Below the pieces are notes generated by a model. The model had not been told where the DNA came from. It saw nothing but the letters and a program-made list of their open reading frames with translations, and did not search any database. Source: Pseudomonadota bacterium (GTDB taxonomy: Bacteria; Pseudomonadota; Gammaproteobacteria; Arenicellales; UBA868). From it: a stretch of DNA of 10,124 bases. A program made the position numbers and the translations under genes. Positions within the stretch are counted from its first letter, which is position 1; each line of letters starts with the position of its first letter. The stretch covers positions 1 through 10,124 of the forward strand of contig JABJIU010000032.1 of the NCBI GenBank assembly GCA_018661145.1. Direction: 5' to 3'. Shown one piece after another: positions 1 to 7,259 of the stretch.

Positions 1-1355
1 GATTTATAGACGATGATGAAACTAAGAAGGGCCGAGAGATTCAAGGTGTCAGAGTGCTGGATCGATGTGCAGCGATACCCCAGTTGGCCCGACTACTGCG
101 GATTGAATTGATCTTAATAGCCGTCCCTAGCGCGAGTGCAGAGGTGATGCGGTCGATAGTCGACTACTGTCAGAAAGCGGCAACACCGTTTCGTACCCTG
201 CCGAAGGTCCAGGATATTCTGGACGGTGCCGCATCCAGTGCCGATCTTCGGTCTGTGGAGCTGGATGACCTGTTGGGGCGCGAGCCCGTTAGCCTTGACT
301 GGGAGGCGATGGCTGGAATGCTCAAAGGACGCCGGGTTCTGATTACCGGAGGTGCCGGGTCGATCGGGAGTGAACTCTGCAGACAGGTCGCCCGATTGGA
401 GCCAGCGGAAATTACGCTTTTTGAGCAGAACGAGTTCAATTTGTATTCACTTGGGCTTGAACTCGAGGAGCGGTTTTCATCGGTGACGTTTCGACGCCTG
501 CTGGGGGATGTGTGCGACCCCAAGTCGGTTGGGTTTGTCTTTGCAGAATGCCGGCCTCAAATCGTGTTCCATGCAGCCGCCTATAAGCATGTCCCGATGC
601 TGGAGGCCCAGTTACGTGAGACGATCAAGAACAACACAGTCGGGACGATGGTGACAGCAGATGCGGCTGTGAAGACGGGAGTGCAAAGATTTATCCTGAT
701 TTCGACGGACAAAGCAGTAAATCCAACAAGTATGATGGGGGTAAGCAAGCGCTTGGCGGAGATGGTGGCGCAGTTGAATAACTCCAATTCGCAGACGGCC
801 TTTATCACGGTTCGGTTTGGCAACGTCCTCGGTTCAGCGGGAAGTGTCGTTCCGCTTTTCGAGCGTCAAATTCGGGCCGGAGGACCTGTCACGGTTACAG
901 ATCCTAGAATGACGCGCTACTTTATGACTATCTCGGAGGCGTGCCAATTAATTCTCCAGGCATGCGCAATTGGCAAGGGGGGTGAGATTTTTGTACTTAA
1001 CATGGGCGAGCCGGTCAATATCGACTACTTGGCGCGACAGATGATTCGCTTATCAGGGAAGATACCGGACGAGGAAACTGAGATCAGGTATACCGGACTA
1101 CGTGCTGGTGAGAAACTTTACGAGGAGCTTTTCCATCCGGATGAAGATCTTACCCCGACCTCCTATGAAAAGATTCTCCTTGCGAAAAGTCGCGGCATAA
1201 ACAGTCCAGAGTTAATGAGTCAATTGAATGAGCTGCGCAGTTGTGTTGAGGACTATGACCATCAACGTGCTCGAGAGATTGCCGTAGGCTTAGTCCCAGA
1301 ATATCGCGAGGATGTTGCTGAGAACGGCGCGCAATCTCCGATCCAGGCCGCCTGA
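1..1355 (+). CDS. FlaA1/CapD-type nucleotide-sugar 4,6-dehydratase/epimerase, 5' partial
   Basis: This is the C-terminal part (450 residues visible) of a membrane-anchored polysaccharide biosynthesis protein of the WbpM/FlaA1/CapD group, which converts UDP-N-acetylhexosamines for O-antigen, capsule or glycan synthesis. The reading frame is open from base 3 and begins with FIDDDETKKG, typical of the middle of these proteins. The GTG at 54 is therefore internal, and the start with its usual N-terminal membrane helices lies upstream. The NAD(P)-binding Rossmann motif GGAGSIG is at 348-368. The active-site stretch has Ser at 702, Asp-Lys at 708-713 and MxxxK (Met 735, Lys 747). This is the S-M-K form known from WbpM- and PglF-like long dehydratases, where Met replaces the usual Tyr. 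The family places catalysis on the Asp-Lys pair. The exact sugar product cannot be told from sequence. The gene ends 8 bp from the convergent csiV stop. Confidence 0.9.
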   Translation, partial: FIDDDETKKGREIQGVRVLDRCAAIPQLARLLRIELILIAVPSASAEVMRSIVDYCQKAATPFRTLPKVQDILDGAASSADLRSVELDDLLGREPVSLDWEAMAGMLKGRRVLITGGAGSIGSELCRQVARLEPAEITLFEQNEFNLYSLGLELEERFSSVTFRRLLGDVCDPKSVGFVFAECRPQIVFHAAAYKHVPMLEAQLRETIKNNTVGTMVTADAAVKTGVQRFILISTDKAVNPTSMMGVSKRLAEMVAQLNNSNSQTAFITVRFGNVLGSAGSVVPLFERQIRAGGPVTVTDPRMTRYFMTISEACQLILQACAIGKGGEIFVLNMGEPVNIDYLARQMIRLSGKIPDEETEIRYTGLRAGEKLYEELFHPDEDLTPTSYEKILLAKSRGINSPELMSQLNELRSCVEDYDHQRAREIAVGLVPEYREDVAENGAQSPIQAA

Positions 1356-1363
1356 GGAGGCTT

Positions 1364-1993
1364 TCAGTCGGGGTGTGTCGCTACCACCAGCATCCCGAAC
1401 CGGGGATGATCGATATAGTTCACCTCGCCGGCATTGATTTTCCGGGTATCTCGAATCACCCACGACGATTGGCGTTGATCGCTGGCAGCCTCACTCTGGG
1501 GTATCGATTGTGAGTCTGTGGGATCATAAACGATGGAGGCGCTGAGCAGACGGGTATCGGCTCCACGCAGTTGAAAGTACACCTGGATATCTGATTCTGT
1601 TTTTCCCTTCTTGATACGGAATCGGACTGGTGCGAACCGGCCTGCCGCGGTTCTTTGTGCCTGCGCGTGAAGAATCACGAGGTAGCGCGGACTCTGGTTT
1701 AGACGCTCCTTTGCCGACCCCAACGCACCGAACTCACCGACTAGCGAGTGACCCTGACCGGTTGGCGCGGCACTTCCCGAGATCTCTTTTAGTGCCAACA
1801 ACTTATTCTGGAGGTTTGCAGGAGCAGGCGAATCATCCGGGAGCGCCTCAAGACGGAAGATTAAATACTCCAGACCTGTTCGGTCATCGGCTATCGAGGG
1901 AGAGACGTAGGCCAGAGCAAGCAGAACAGTAGAAACGAACGACAGGATGCGTCGGGTCGGTCCCGACCGCGGCTGCGACGATGTTTCCTTCAT
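1364..1993 (-). CDS. csiV: CsiV-family periplasmic peptidoglycan-binding protein
   Basis: Predicted 209-residue exported protein. I start it at the ATG at 1993, where ATGA overlaps the mfd stop codon. A longer frame to 2068 lies inside mfd and would bury the signal peptide. The N-terminus has a basic stretch (TRR, residues 13-15), a hydrophobic core ILSFVSTVLLALAYV (16-30) and a plausible cleavage site after S-I-A (residue 35). Family evidence is the C-terminus: INAGEVNYIDHPRFGMLVVA matches the conserved 'SGELHYLDHPLFGVLV' ending of CsiV proteins. There is also YLVILHAQAQR, resembling the family's 'YRVLLH..WRQ', and the placement directly after mfd. In Vibrio cholerae CsiV binds peptidoglycan and supports PBP1A-dependent wall synthesis; that role is carried over here by family only. 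The middle is poorly conserved and I rely on motifs and context. It is probably translationally coupled to mfd. Confidence 0.75.
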   Translation of the reverse strand: MKETSSQPRSGPTRRILSFVSTVLLALAYVSPSIADDRTGLEYLIFRLEALPDDSPAPANLQNKLLALKEISGSAAPTGQGHSLVGEFGALGSAKERLNQSPRYLVILHAQAQRTAAGRFAPVRFRIKKGKTESDIQVYFQLRGADTRLLSASIVYDPTDSQSIPQSEAASDQRQSSWVIRDTRKINAGEVNYIDHPRFGMLVVATHPD

Positions 1994-4900
1994 AAGGTTG
2001 AATCCCGCAACAATTCCTGTGGAAAGGGGAGGAGCGCAACGTGCTCGTCCAAGACGTTCAGAATCCATTCCGCAAGCGTTGCCCGTTGTTCCGCATTCTG
2101 CAGGGCAAGACGAATGGAGAGCTCAACTGGGCTTTTCATTGAGAAGATCGCACGATACTGCGTCAGCAGGATTGAAAACCGTTCAGGAGAGATCTGAGCG
2201 TCGGGATGAAACACCACCCGGCCAGTCCTAGCCCCGCACCGCAGTTGTTTGATTCCGAGAGCGCTGCTCTTAGCCCGCAAAGCACTGAGATAAAAGAGCA
2301 TTTTGGTCTCAGAAGGCAGCAAGCCAAAGCGGTCGATTATTTCCAGCTTGAGTTCATAGAGTGCGGCTTCGTCTTCGCAGTCGGAGATTCTCTGGTAAAG
2401 CATCAGACGGGCGTGGACATCGGGGATAAAGGTTTCCGGTATATAAGCGCTTGCCTCAGTGTCGACTTCACTCGGCGATGGTCTGGACACCGGCGCCGAA
2501 TCACTCCGTCCTGATAGATCTCGGATTGCCCGATTCAAAAAATCGGTGTACATCGAAAAGCCAATCTCTTCGATGATGCCACTTTGCCCTTCGCCGAGCA
2601 GTTCGCCGGCACCACGGATTTCCAGATCGTGGTTGGCGAGCGTGAAACCTGCGCCCAGCTCTGTCAGGTTCTCGATCGCGTTAAGCCTCCTTTTTGCGGA
2701 TTCGCTAATGAAGTCAGGGTCCGGAACGAGGAGGAACGCAAAGGCCTGGTGACGGGAACGACCGACACGGCCGCGCAACTGATGCAATTGCGCAAGACCA
2801 AATTTGTCCGCCCGATTCATGATGATGGTATTCGCAGTGGGAACATCGATACCGCTCTCTATGATGGTGCTACAGACCAAGATGTCAAAACGTTGATGGT
2901 AGAAATCTCGCATTACCGCTTCCAATCCGCCTTTTGGCATCTGACCGTGGCCGATCTCGATAGAGCCCTCAGGAATAAGTTCTCTTAGGTCGGCAGCAAC
3001 TCGTTCGATGGTGCTGACATCGTTATGAAGAAAATAGACCTGACCACCTCGATGAAGTTCGCGCAGACAGGCCTCCCGAATCAGGTGGTTCGAATAACGA
3101 TTTACCGTTGTCTTTATCGCTACCCTTCCTGGCGGTGGAGAGCCGATCAGTGAAATGGATCGTAATCCCGCTAGTGCGATGTTCAGAGTTCGCGGGATTG
3201 GCGTCGCAGTGAGGGTGAGAACATCGACCTCCTCGCGGAGTTGTTTTAGGCGTTCTTTTTGGCGAACACCGAATCGATGCTCCTCGTCGATGATGGCGAG
3301 ACCCAGGCGCTGGAAGTCCAGATCGTGTTGGAGCAGGCGATGCGTGCCTATCACGACGTCAACTTTGCCTTCCTGGATTTCCTTCACCAGAGCAGAATTG
3401 GCCGCCGGTGTCTTGAACCGGGAGAGGATCTCAATCCGCACCGGATAGTCAGCGAATCGCTCGCTAAAGACGTCGTAATGCTGGTTGGCCAGTAAGGTGG
3501 TCGGCGTTAGGATTGCAACCTGATGCCCACTCTGCGCGACGACAAAGGCGGCGCGAAGTGCCACTTCAGTTTTCCCGAATCCTACGTCCCCGCAGACGAG
3601 CCTATCCATCGGCGTAGGTGCGCCAAGGTCCGACAGGACCTCTTCGATGGCTCGTTCCTGATCCGGCGTTTCGTCGTAGGAAAATCCCGCCCGAAAACCC
3701 ATGTATTCATCCTGTGGGGCCGAGTAGACGCGGCCCGGACGGAGAGTCCGCAGGGCTTGCGTCTTCAGTAGTTCGGCAGCAGCGTCATGGGCGCGCTTTT
3801 CAGCCCGAGTTTTTGCCTTTCTCCACTGGTCGCTGCCCATCCGATGGAGGGGTGCGCTCTCAGGAGCTCCACCAATATATCGGGAGAGAGTGTTGATATT
3901 GAGCACTGGTACATAGAGTTTCCCGTCATCCAGATAGCGAATAATGAGGAACTCATTCTTCTGCCCGTTGATGTCTAACCACTGGAGTCCTCCGAACCTG
4001 CCAATCCCATGGTCAAGATGCACGACCGGGTCACCGTCGTGCAATTCGGCAATGGAGCGAATGATCGCATCCGGGTCCTGGACTCTCTCTTTTCTGCGCT
4101 GGTGGACCCGCTCGCCGTAGAGTTGAGATTCGACGATGATCTCAACAGAAGGCTCGAATGCGACGAGTCCTCGATCCAATGGTGAGGCAGTAATCCCAGA
4201 ACGACCTATACCGTCTCTGAGGAATTCAGACCAACTGTTGACCTCTTCCAGGTGAAGATCGTGGCCCGCCAGAAGTTCGCGCAATGCCCGCGCACGACCA
4301 GAAGTTTCGGCGCTCAGCAGCACTTTAGGCCTTGAGGGATCATTAAGACGCTCGGTCAAAGCTGAAAACGGTGCGGGGGATTTATGGTCAACCGGATAGG
4401 ACGGAGGAGACCCTGCAAAATCAGGCTTCGACAACTCGCCAGAGGGTCCGGCAGCTTCAACCACTCCGGACTGGGAAATCGTCTTGGCCACGATTCCGAG
4501 ATCGAGACATAGAACTTCTGGAGAAAGAGGAGGTCGCTCAGGGTCAAGACTGGTGTGCTCGAATCGATCATTGACCCCTGCCCATTCAGAACTTATTTGA
4601 TCCCGCCAGCTTTGTGGAGCGATCCACTGTGTATCTTCTGGAAGATAGTCAAAGATCGTACCCGGACTATCGAAAAAGAGCGGAAGATAAAATTCAATAC
4701 CGGCCGGAAGCCGGCCTTGGGAGACTTCCCGGTATATGATCGAAGACTGAGGATCTCCCGAAAAGAAGTGTCGATAAGACTTTCGAAACTGCTCGATCGC
4801 CGCTTGGTCTGTCGGAAATTCTCGAGCGGGAAGCACGCTCAGTGCTGAGGTCTCACCCGTCGATTTCTGGGTCTCGGGATCAAATAGACGAATCTTTTCA

Positions 4901-5496
4901 ATTTCGTCGCCGAATAGATCCAGTCGAAAGGGTGAGTCCGCTCCCATTGGGAAGACATCAATAATGCCGCCGCGGATAGCATATTCTCCCTCGGACACAA
5001 CCTGGGAGACGCCCAGATATCCAGCGTCAGAGAGTCGATCCCGAAGTCCTATTGGATCGATCGTGGTCCCGCAGGAAAGATTAAAACTTGATCCTGAGAT
5101 GAAACCCTTCGCAGGGAGACGAAAAAGAATCTGTTCGGCACACAGCAGGAGAATGAATGGATCAGCACGGCATAGGCGCTCTAAGGTTTGAATGCGCCGA
5201 GACGTAATCTCAGGATGCGGGGAATAGCGGTCATAGGGAAGGCATTCCCAGCCCGGCAGAGTGCAAACTTGGTTGGCGTTGTCAGCTAGGAAAAAGCGCA
5301 GCTCATCAACCAGGAGGTCTAACTCCCTGGCGGATGATGCGACCACAACGGTGTGAGACTGAGTCTCGGTCAGTCGGGCAACTCTCAGCGCTAACGCTGA
5401 TCCCGGTGAATGCGACCAACGAACCGTGGGCGTTTTTTCTTCCGAAGCCGACAGCACAGCAGATGATGATGGCACAGGTGAAGTCGACGAAAGCAA
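1990..5496 (-). CDS. mfd: Transcription-repair coupling factor Mfd
   Basis: DNA translocase that removes RNA polymerase stalled at lesions and recruits UvrA for nucleotide excision repair. Length is 1168 residues if started at TTG 5496, close to E. coli Mfd (1148). Order of parts: UvrB-like N-terminal module (about 40-300, with WECLPYDRYSPH at 83-94 and GEYAIRGGIIDVFPMG at 170-185). Next comes a CarD-like RNA-polymerase-interacting domain (about 485-560, GDPVVHLDHGIGRFGGL). The SF2 helicase motor has Walker A GDVGFGKT (636-643), DEEH (737-740), TATPIPRT (763-770) and QLRGRVGRSR (906-915). The TRCF C-terminal domain lies at about 1020-1115. No key motif is missing. The start is uncertain: a stop lies three codons upstream of TTG 5496, no ATG occurs early, and GTG codons at 5475 and 5457 are alternatives. 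No strong Shine-Dalgarno decides between them. Confidence 0.97.
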   Translation of the reverse strand: MLSSTSPVPSSSAVLSASEEKTPTVRWSHSPGSALALRVARLTETQSHTVVVASSARELDLLVDELRFFLADNANQVCTLPGWECLPYDRYSPHPEITSRRIQTLERLCRADPFILLLCAEQILFRLPAKGFISGSSFNLSCGTTIDPIGLRDRLSDAGYLGVSQVVSEGEYAIRGGIIDVFPMGADSPFRLDLFGDEIEKIRLFDPETQKSTGETSALSVLPAREFPTDQAAIEQFRKSYRHFFSGDPQSSIIYREVSQGRLPAGIEFYLPLFFDSPGTIFDYLPEDTQWIAPQSWRDQISSEWAGVNDRFEHTSLDPERPPLSPEVLCLDLGIVAKTISQSGVVEAAGPSGELSKPDFAGSPPSYPVDHKSPAPFSALTERLNDPSRPKVLLSAETSGRARALRELLAGHDLHLEEVNSWSEFLRDGIGRSGITASPLDRGLVAFEPSVEIIVESQLYGERVHQRRKERVQDPDAIIRSIAELHDGDPVVHLDHGIGRFGGLQWLDINGQKNEFLIIRYLDDGKLYVPVLNINTLSRYIGGAPESAPLHRMGSDQWRKAKTRAEKRAHDAAAELLKTQALRTLRPGRVYSAPQDEYMGFRAGFSYDETPDQERAIEEVLSDLGAPTPMDRLVCGDVGFGKTEVALRAAFVVAQSGHQVAILTPTTLLANQHYDVFSERFADYPVRIEILSRFKTPAANSALVKEIQEGKVDVVIGTHRLLQHDLDFQRLGLAIIDEEHRFGVRQKERLKQLREEVDVLTLTATPIPRTLNIALAGLRSISLIGSPPPGRVAIKTTVNRYSNHLIREACLRELHRGGQVYFLHNDVSTIERVAADLRELIPEGSIEIGHGQMPKGGLEAVMRDFYHQRFDILVCSTIIESGIDVPTANTIIMNRADKFGLAQLHQLRGRVGRSRHQAFAFLLVPDPDFISESAKRRLNAIENLTELGAGFTLANHDLEIRGAGELLGEGQSGIIEEIGFSMYTDFLNRAIRDLSGRSDSAPVSRPSPSEVDTEASAYIPETFIPDVHARLMLYQRISDCEDEAALYELKLEIIDRFGLLPSETKMLFYLSALRAKSSALGIKQLRCGARTGRVVFHPDAQISPERFSILLTQYRAIFSMKSPVELSIRLALQNAEQRATLAEWILNVLDEHVALLPFPQELLRDSTL

Positions 5497-5556
5497 AACC
5501 CTATTTTATCGTAAACTTGTGGATGATCCGTCACCACCACCTCGTGGAATCCGTCA
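5497..5556. promoter_or_regulatory. Divergent intergenic region between mfd and ispD
   Basis: These 60 bp separate the outward-facing mfd and ispD genes and must hold, or lie next to, both promoters. The left part is AT-rich; on the minus strand it reads GATAAAATAG, a possible -10 (TAAAAT, 5508-5503) for mfd. If used, the mfd transcript would begin almost at TTG 5496, favouring one of the downstream GTG starts or a near-leaderless message. I see no good -35 at the right distance and no clear -10 for ispD. An 8-bp direct repeat lies here (reported separately). Confidence 0.5.
5526..5556. repeat. 8-bp direct repeat ATCCGTCA, two copies 23 bp apart
   Basis: ATCCGTCA occurs at 5526-5533 and again at 5549-5556, immediately before the first possible ispD start codon. 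The start-to-start distance of 23 bp is roughly two helical turns. It is a candidate regulator-binding pair, but at this length chance cannot be excluded. Confidence 0.35.
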
Positions 5557-6273
5557 TTGGTGAATACGAAAATCTGGGCAATCGTTCCTGCGGCCGGAAT
5601 TGGTATACGGTTTGGCAGCGAAATGCCAAAGCAGTATTACGAGCTAGCTGCAAAACCAATCATTATCCGGACCCTACAACGGCTGGGGGATGTGGGCAGG
5701 ATCTCAGGTATTGGCGTTGGAATTTCGCCTCATGATACGACTTGGGCAAGGGTCACCTCTGGTCTTTCGGAGGCAGTTTGGTCGTTTGTAGGCGGCTCAA
5801 CGCGGTTGGAGACGGTCAGTAACGGTCTCGACGAACTGGTGAGTCGGGGCGAGGGTAGCGCCTGGGTTTTAATCCATGATGCGGTTCGGCCCTGTGTCTG
5901 TGCCGAGGATGTGAATCGACTGATCGATGCTGTTGATTTCCAGCCCCCAGGTGGGCTCCTTGCGTCTCCCGTCAATGACACCTTGAAGTCGGCGGATGAG
6001 GCGGCACAAGTCACCCAGACGGTACCTAGGGCGAATCTTTGGCGTGCACAAACTCCGCAGTTGTTTCCGGTGCGGTTACTCCAGGAAGCCTTAATTCAGG
6101 CGGGCAACCAGAAGCTCGAATGTACCGACGATGCGCAGGCGATCGAGCATATGGGGTTACGCCCCAAGATAGTTGCCTGTGCGGATCATAACCTCAAGAT
6201 AACGCAACGATCAGATCTGGCCCTAGCTTGCGCGATCCTTTCTCAACAGGAGTCGAATGCATGTTCAGGGTAG
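5557..6273 (+). CDS. ispD: 2-C-methyl-D-erythritol 4-phosphate cytidylyltransferase IspD
   Basis: Third step of the MEP isoprenoid pathway: transfers CMP from CTP to MEP, giving CDP-ME in the cytoplasm. The 238 residues match the usual length (E. coli 236). The nucleotide-binding loop is PAAGIGIRFG...MPKQY with Arg18 and Lys25. Other conserved residues are Asp108 in LIHDAVRPC, Thr142 in PVNDTLK, Arg158 and Thr166 (LWRAQTPQ), Thr190 (CTDDAQAIE) and Lys214 (NLKIT). These correspond to the E. coli set R20, K27, D106, T140, R157, T165, T189 and K213, so the enzyme should be active. The start is TTG 5557 or the adjacent GTG 5560, since an in-frame stop lies at 5524 and there is no ATG. GTGGA at 5544-5548 could serve as a weak ribosome site for either. 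Its 3' end overlaps ispF by 13 bp. The ftsB gene that precedes ispD in E. coli is absent here. Confidence 0.97.
   Translation: MVNTKIWAIVPAAGIGIRFGSEMPKQYYELAAKPIIIRTLQRLGDVGRISGIGVGISPHDTTWARVTSGLSEAVWSFVGGSTRLETVSNGLDELVSRGEGSAWVLIHDAVRPCVCAEDVNRLIDAVDFQPPGGLLASPVNDTLKSADEAAQVTQTVPRANLWRAQTPQLFPVRLLQEALIQAGNQKLECTDDAQAIEHMGLRPKIVACADHNLKITQRSDLALACAILSQQESNACSG
6248..6252 (+). promoter_or_regulatory. Ribosome binding site of ispF
   Basis: AGGAG ends 8 nt before ATG 6261, inside the 3' end of ispD. It fixes the ispF start at 6261 and rules out the in-frame upstream ATG at 6228, which would add residues not found in the family. Confidence 0.8.
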
Positions 6274-6746
6274 GGCAGGGTTATGATGTTCATCGCCTGG
6301 AGGCAGGACGTGACCTTTGGATTGGCGGGGTCCAGATTCCATTCCCTATGGGGCTTTCCGGGCATAGTGATGCCGATGTCCTACTCCATGCTATCTGCGA
6401 CGCGGTCCTCGGCGCCGTCGCGTCAGGGGACATTGGGTTGCATTTCCCTGACTCGGACTCAGCGCATAGGGGCCGGGCCAGTCGTGAGTTCCTTCAGGAA
6501 GTCCGTGAGGTCCTAGTCACTAGCGGTTGGTCTATCGGGAACATTGATGCGACTGTGATTGCGGAAAAGCCGAAACTTGCGCCCTATGTCGATGAGATGC
6601 GGAAGAATATAGCGGCGGATCTGCAGGTCGAGGTATCCCAGGTGAGCGTCAAAGCGACCACCACCGAAGGTCTCGGATTAACGGGCCGGGGAGAGGGGAT
6701 CGCAGCGCTTGCTGTGGCGATGGTCACGAACGACCCTTCCGTGTGA
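6261..6746 (+). CDS. ispF: 2-C-methyl-D-erythritol 2,4-cyclodiphosphate synthase IspF
   Basis: Fifth step of the MEP pathway: cyclises CDP-ME 2-phosphate to MEcPP with release of CMP, working as a homotrimer with a divalent metal. The product is 161 residues, the normal size. Metal ligands are visible: Asp9 and His11 in GQGYDVHRL, and His43 in GHSDADVLLH. The CDP-binding region reads TTTEGLGLTGRGEGI near the C-terminus; the position that is Lys in E. coli (TTTEKLGFTGRGEG) is Gly here, a modest variation outside the metal site. ATG 6261 is supported by AGGAG 8 nt upstream and by family alignment beginning right at MFRVGQGYD. It overlaps the ispD end by 13 bp, so the two are very likely co-transcribed and translationally coupled. 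Its last 23 bp also encode the end of smr on the other strand. Confidence 0.97.
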   Translation: MFRVGQGYDVHRLEAGRDLWIGGVQIPFPMGLSGHSDADVLLHAICDAVLGAVASGDIGLHFPDSDSAHRGRASREFLQEVREVLVTSGWSIGNIDATVIAEKPKLAPYVDEMRKNIAADLQVEVSQVSVKATTTEGLGLTGRGEGIAALAVAMVTNDPSV

Positions 6747-7251
6747 GCACATAGAAGGCTCCGGTGCCGCCATCTTTAGGGCATGCCCAGCAGTACGCAT
6801 GAATCCAAGGTTGCTTCTGAAGAAGATCCAGCGCGGCAAAGCGTACCGGTGAATAGCCTTCCGGGGAGTGCGACCCCTTGCCGGTAATCACGAGCAGGCA
6901 TTTCAGATTGAAGTCAGTATGAATTTGAATAAAGTCTAGCAGCGCGCTTTCTGCCTGTGCCACGGTCTGCCCGTGAAGGTCAATCGTAGCGCTGGGACGG
7001 AAATAGCCCTGGCGTAATTCCTTGAACGCGCCTGCCGGCAAGTTGGCTCGGTAGAACAACTCTCCCTCTTCACCGGAAATCCCTTGTGCTGCACGCTGGT
7101 CGGTTTGTGGTGATCTGTTCTTCGGCCTTTTCTGCCGAGGCTGCAAAGCGCGGGGCTCGTGATCCAACCGATTCACCTTGGAAACCGCGGCCCGGAATAG
7201 TTCGGTGTCCTCTGGGGAGAGTCCGGGACCAGGCCGGGACTTTTTGGCCAT
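6724..7251 (-). CDS. Smr-domain protein (SmrA/SmrB-like)
   Basis: A 175-residue protein ending in an Smr domain, a fold found in MutS2 C-termini and in stand-alone proteobacterial SmrA/SmrB proteins that act as nucleases on DNA or RNA; E. coli SmrB cuts mRNA between collided ribosomes. The N-terminus has LSPEDTELFRAAV (11-23), resembling the start of SmrB, then a basic, probably flexible segment (about 30-60). The Smr domain spans about 87-172: catalytic-type DLHG at 91-94, TGKG at 123-126 (the usual [H/T]GxG) and GGTGAFYVL at 161-169. The ending AYCWACPKDGGTGAFYVL looks closer to SmrA than SmrB, so I give no symbol. I chose ATG 7251 (MAKKSRPG), 8 nt after the trxB stop. Longer frames lie inside trxB. 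Probably an operon with trxB. Confidence 0.88.
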   Translation of the reverse strand: MAKKSRPGPGLSPEDTELFRAAVSKVNRLDHEPRALQPRQKRPKNRSPQTDQRAAQGISGEEGELFYRANLPAGAFKELRQGYFRPSATIDLHGQTVAQAESALLDFIQIHTDFNLKCLLVITGKGSHSPEGYSPVRFAALDLLQKQPWIHAYCWACPKDGGTGAFYVLTRKGRS

Positions 7252-7259
7252 GGGTGCTC

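Noticed and set aside
1345..1365. Possible terminator hairpin: GCCGCC-TGA-GGAGGC between the capD-like gene and csiV
   Set aside because: The stem has an internal G-A mismatch, a 3-nt loop and only three T residues after it, and it is built on the last codons and the stop; too weak to call.
6228..6260. Upstream in-frame ATG for ispF
   Set aside because: It would add 11 residues absent from the family and sits before the AGGAG site that serves ATG 6261.
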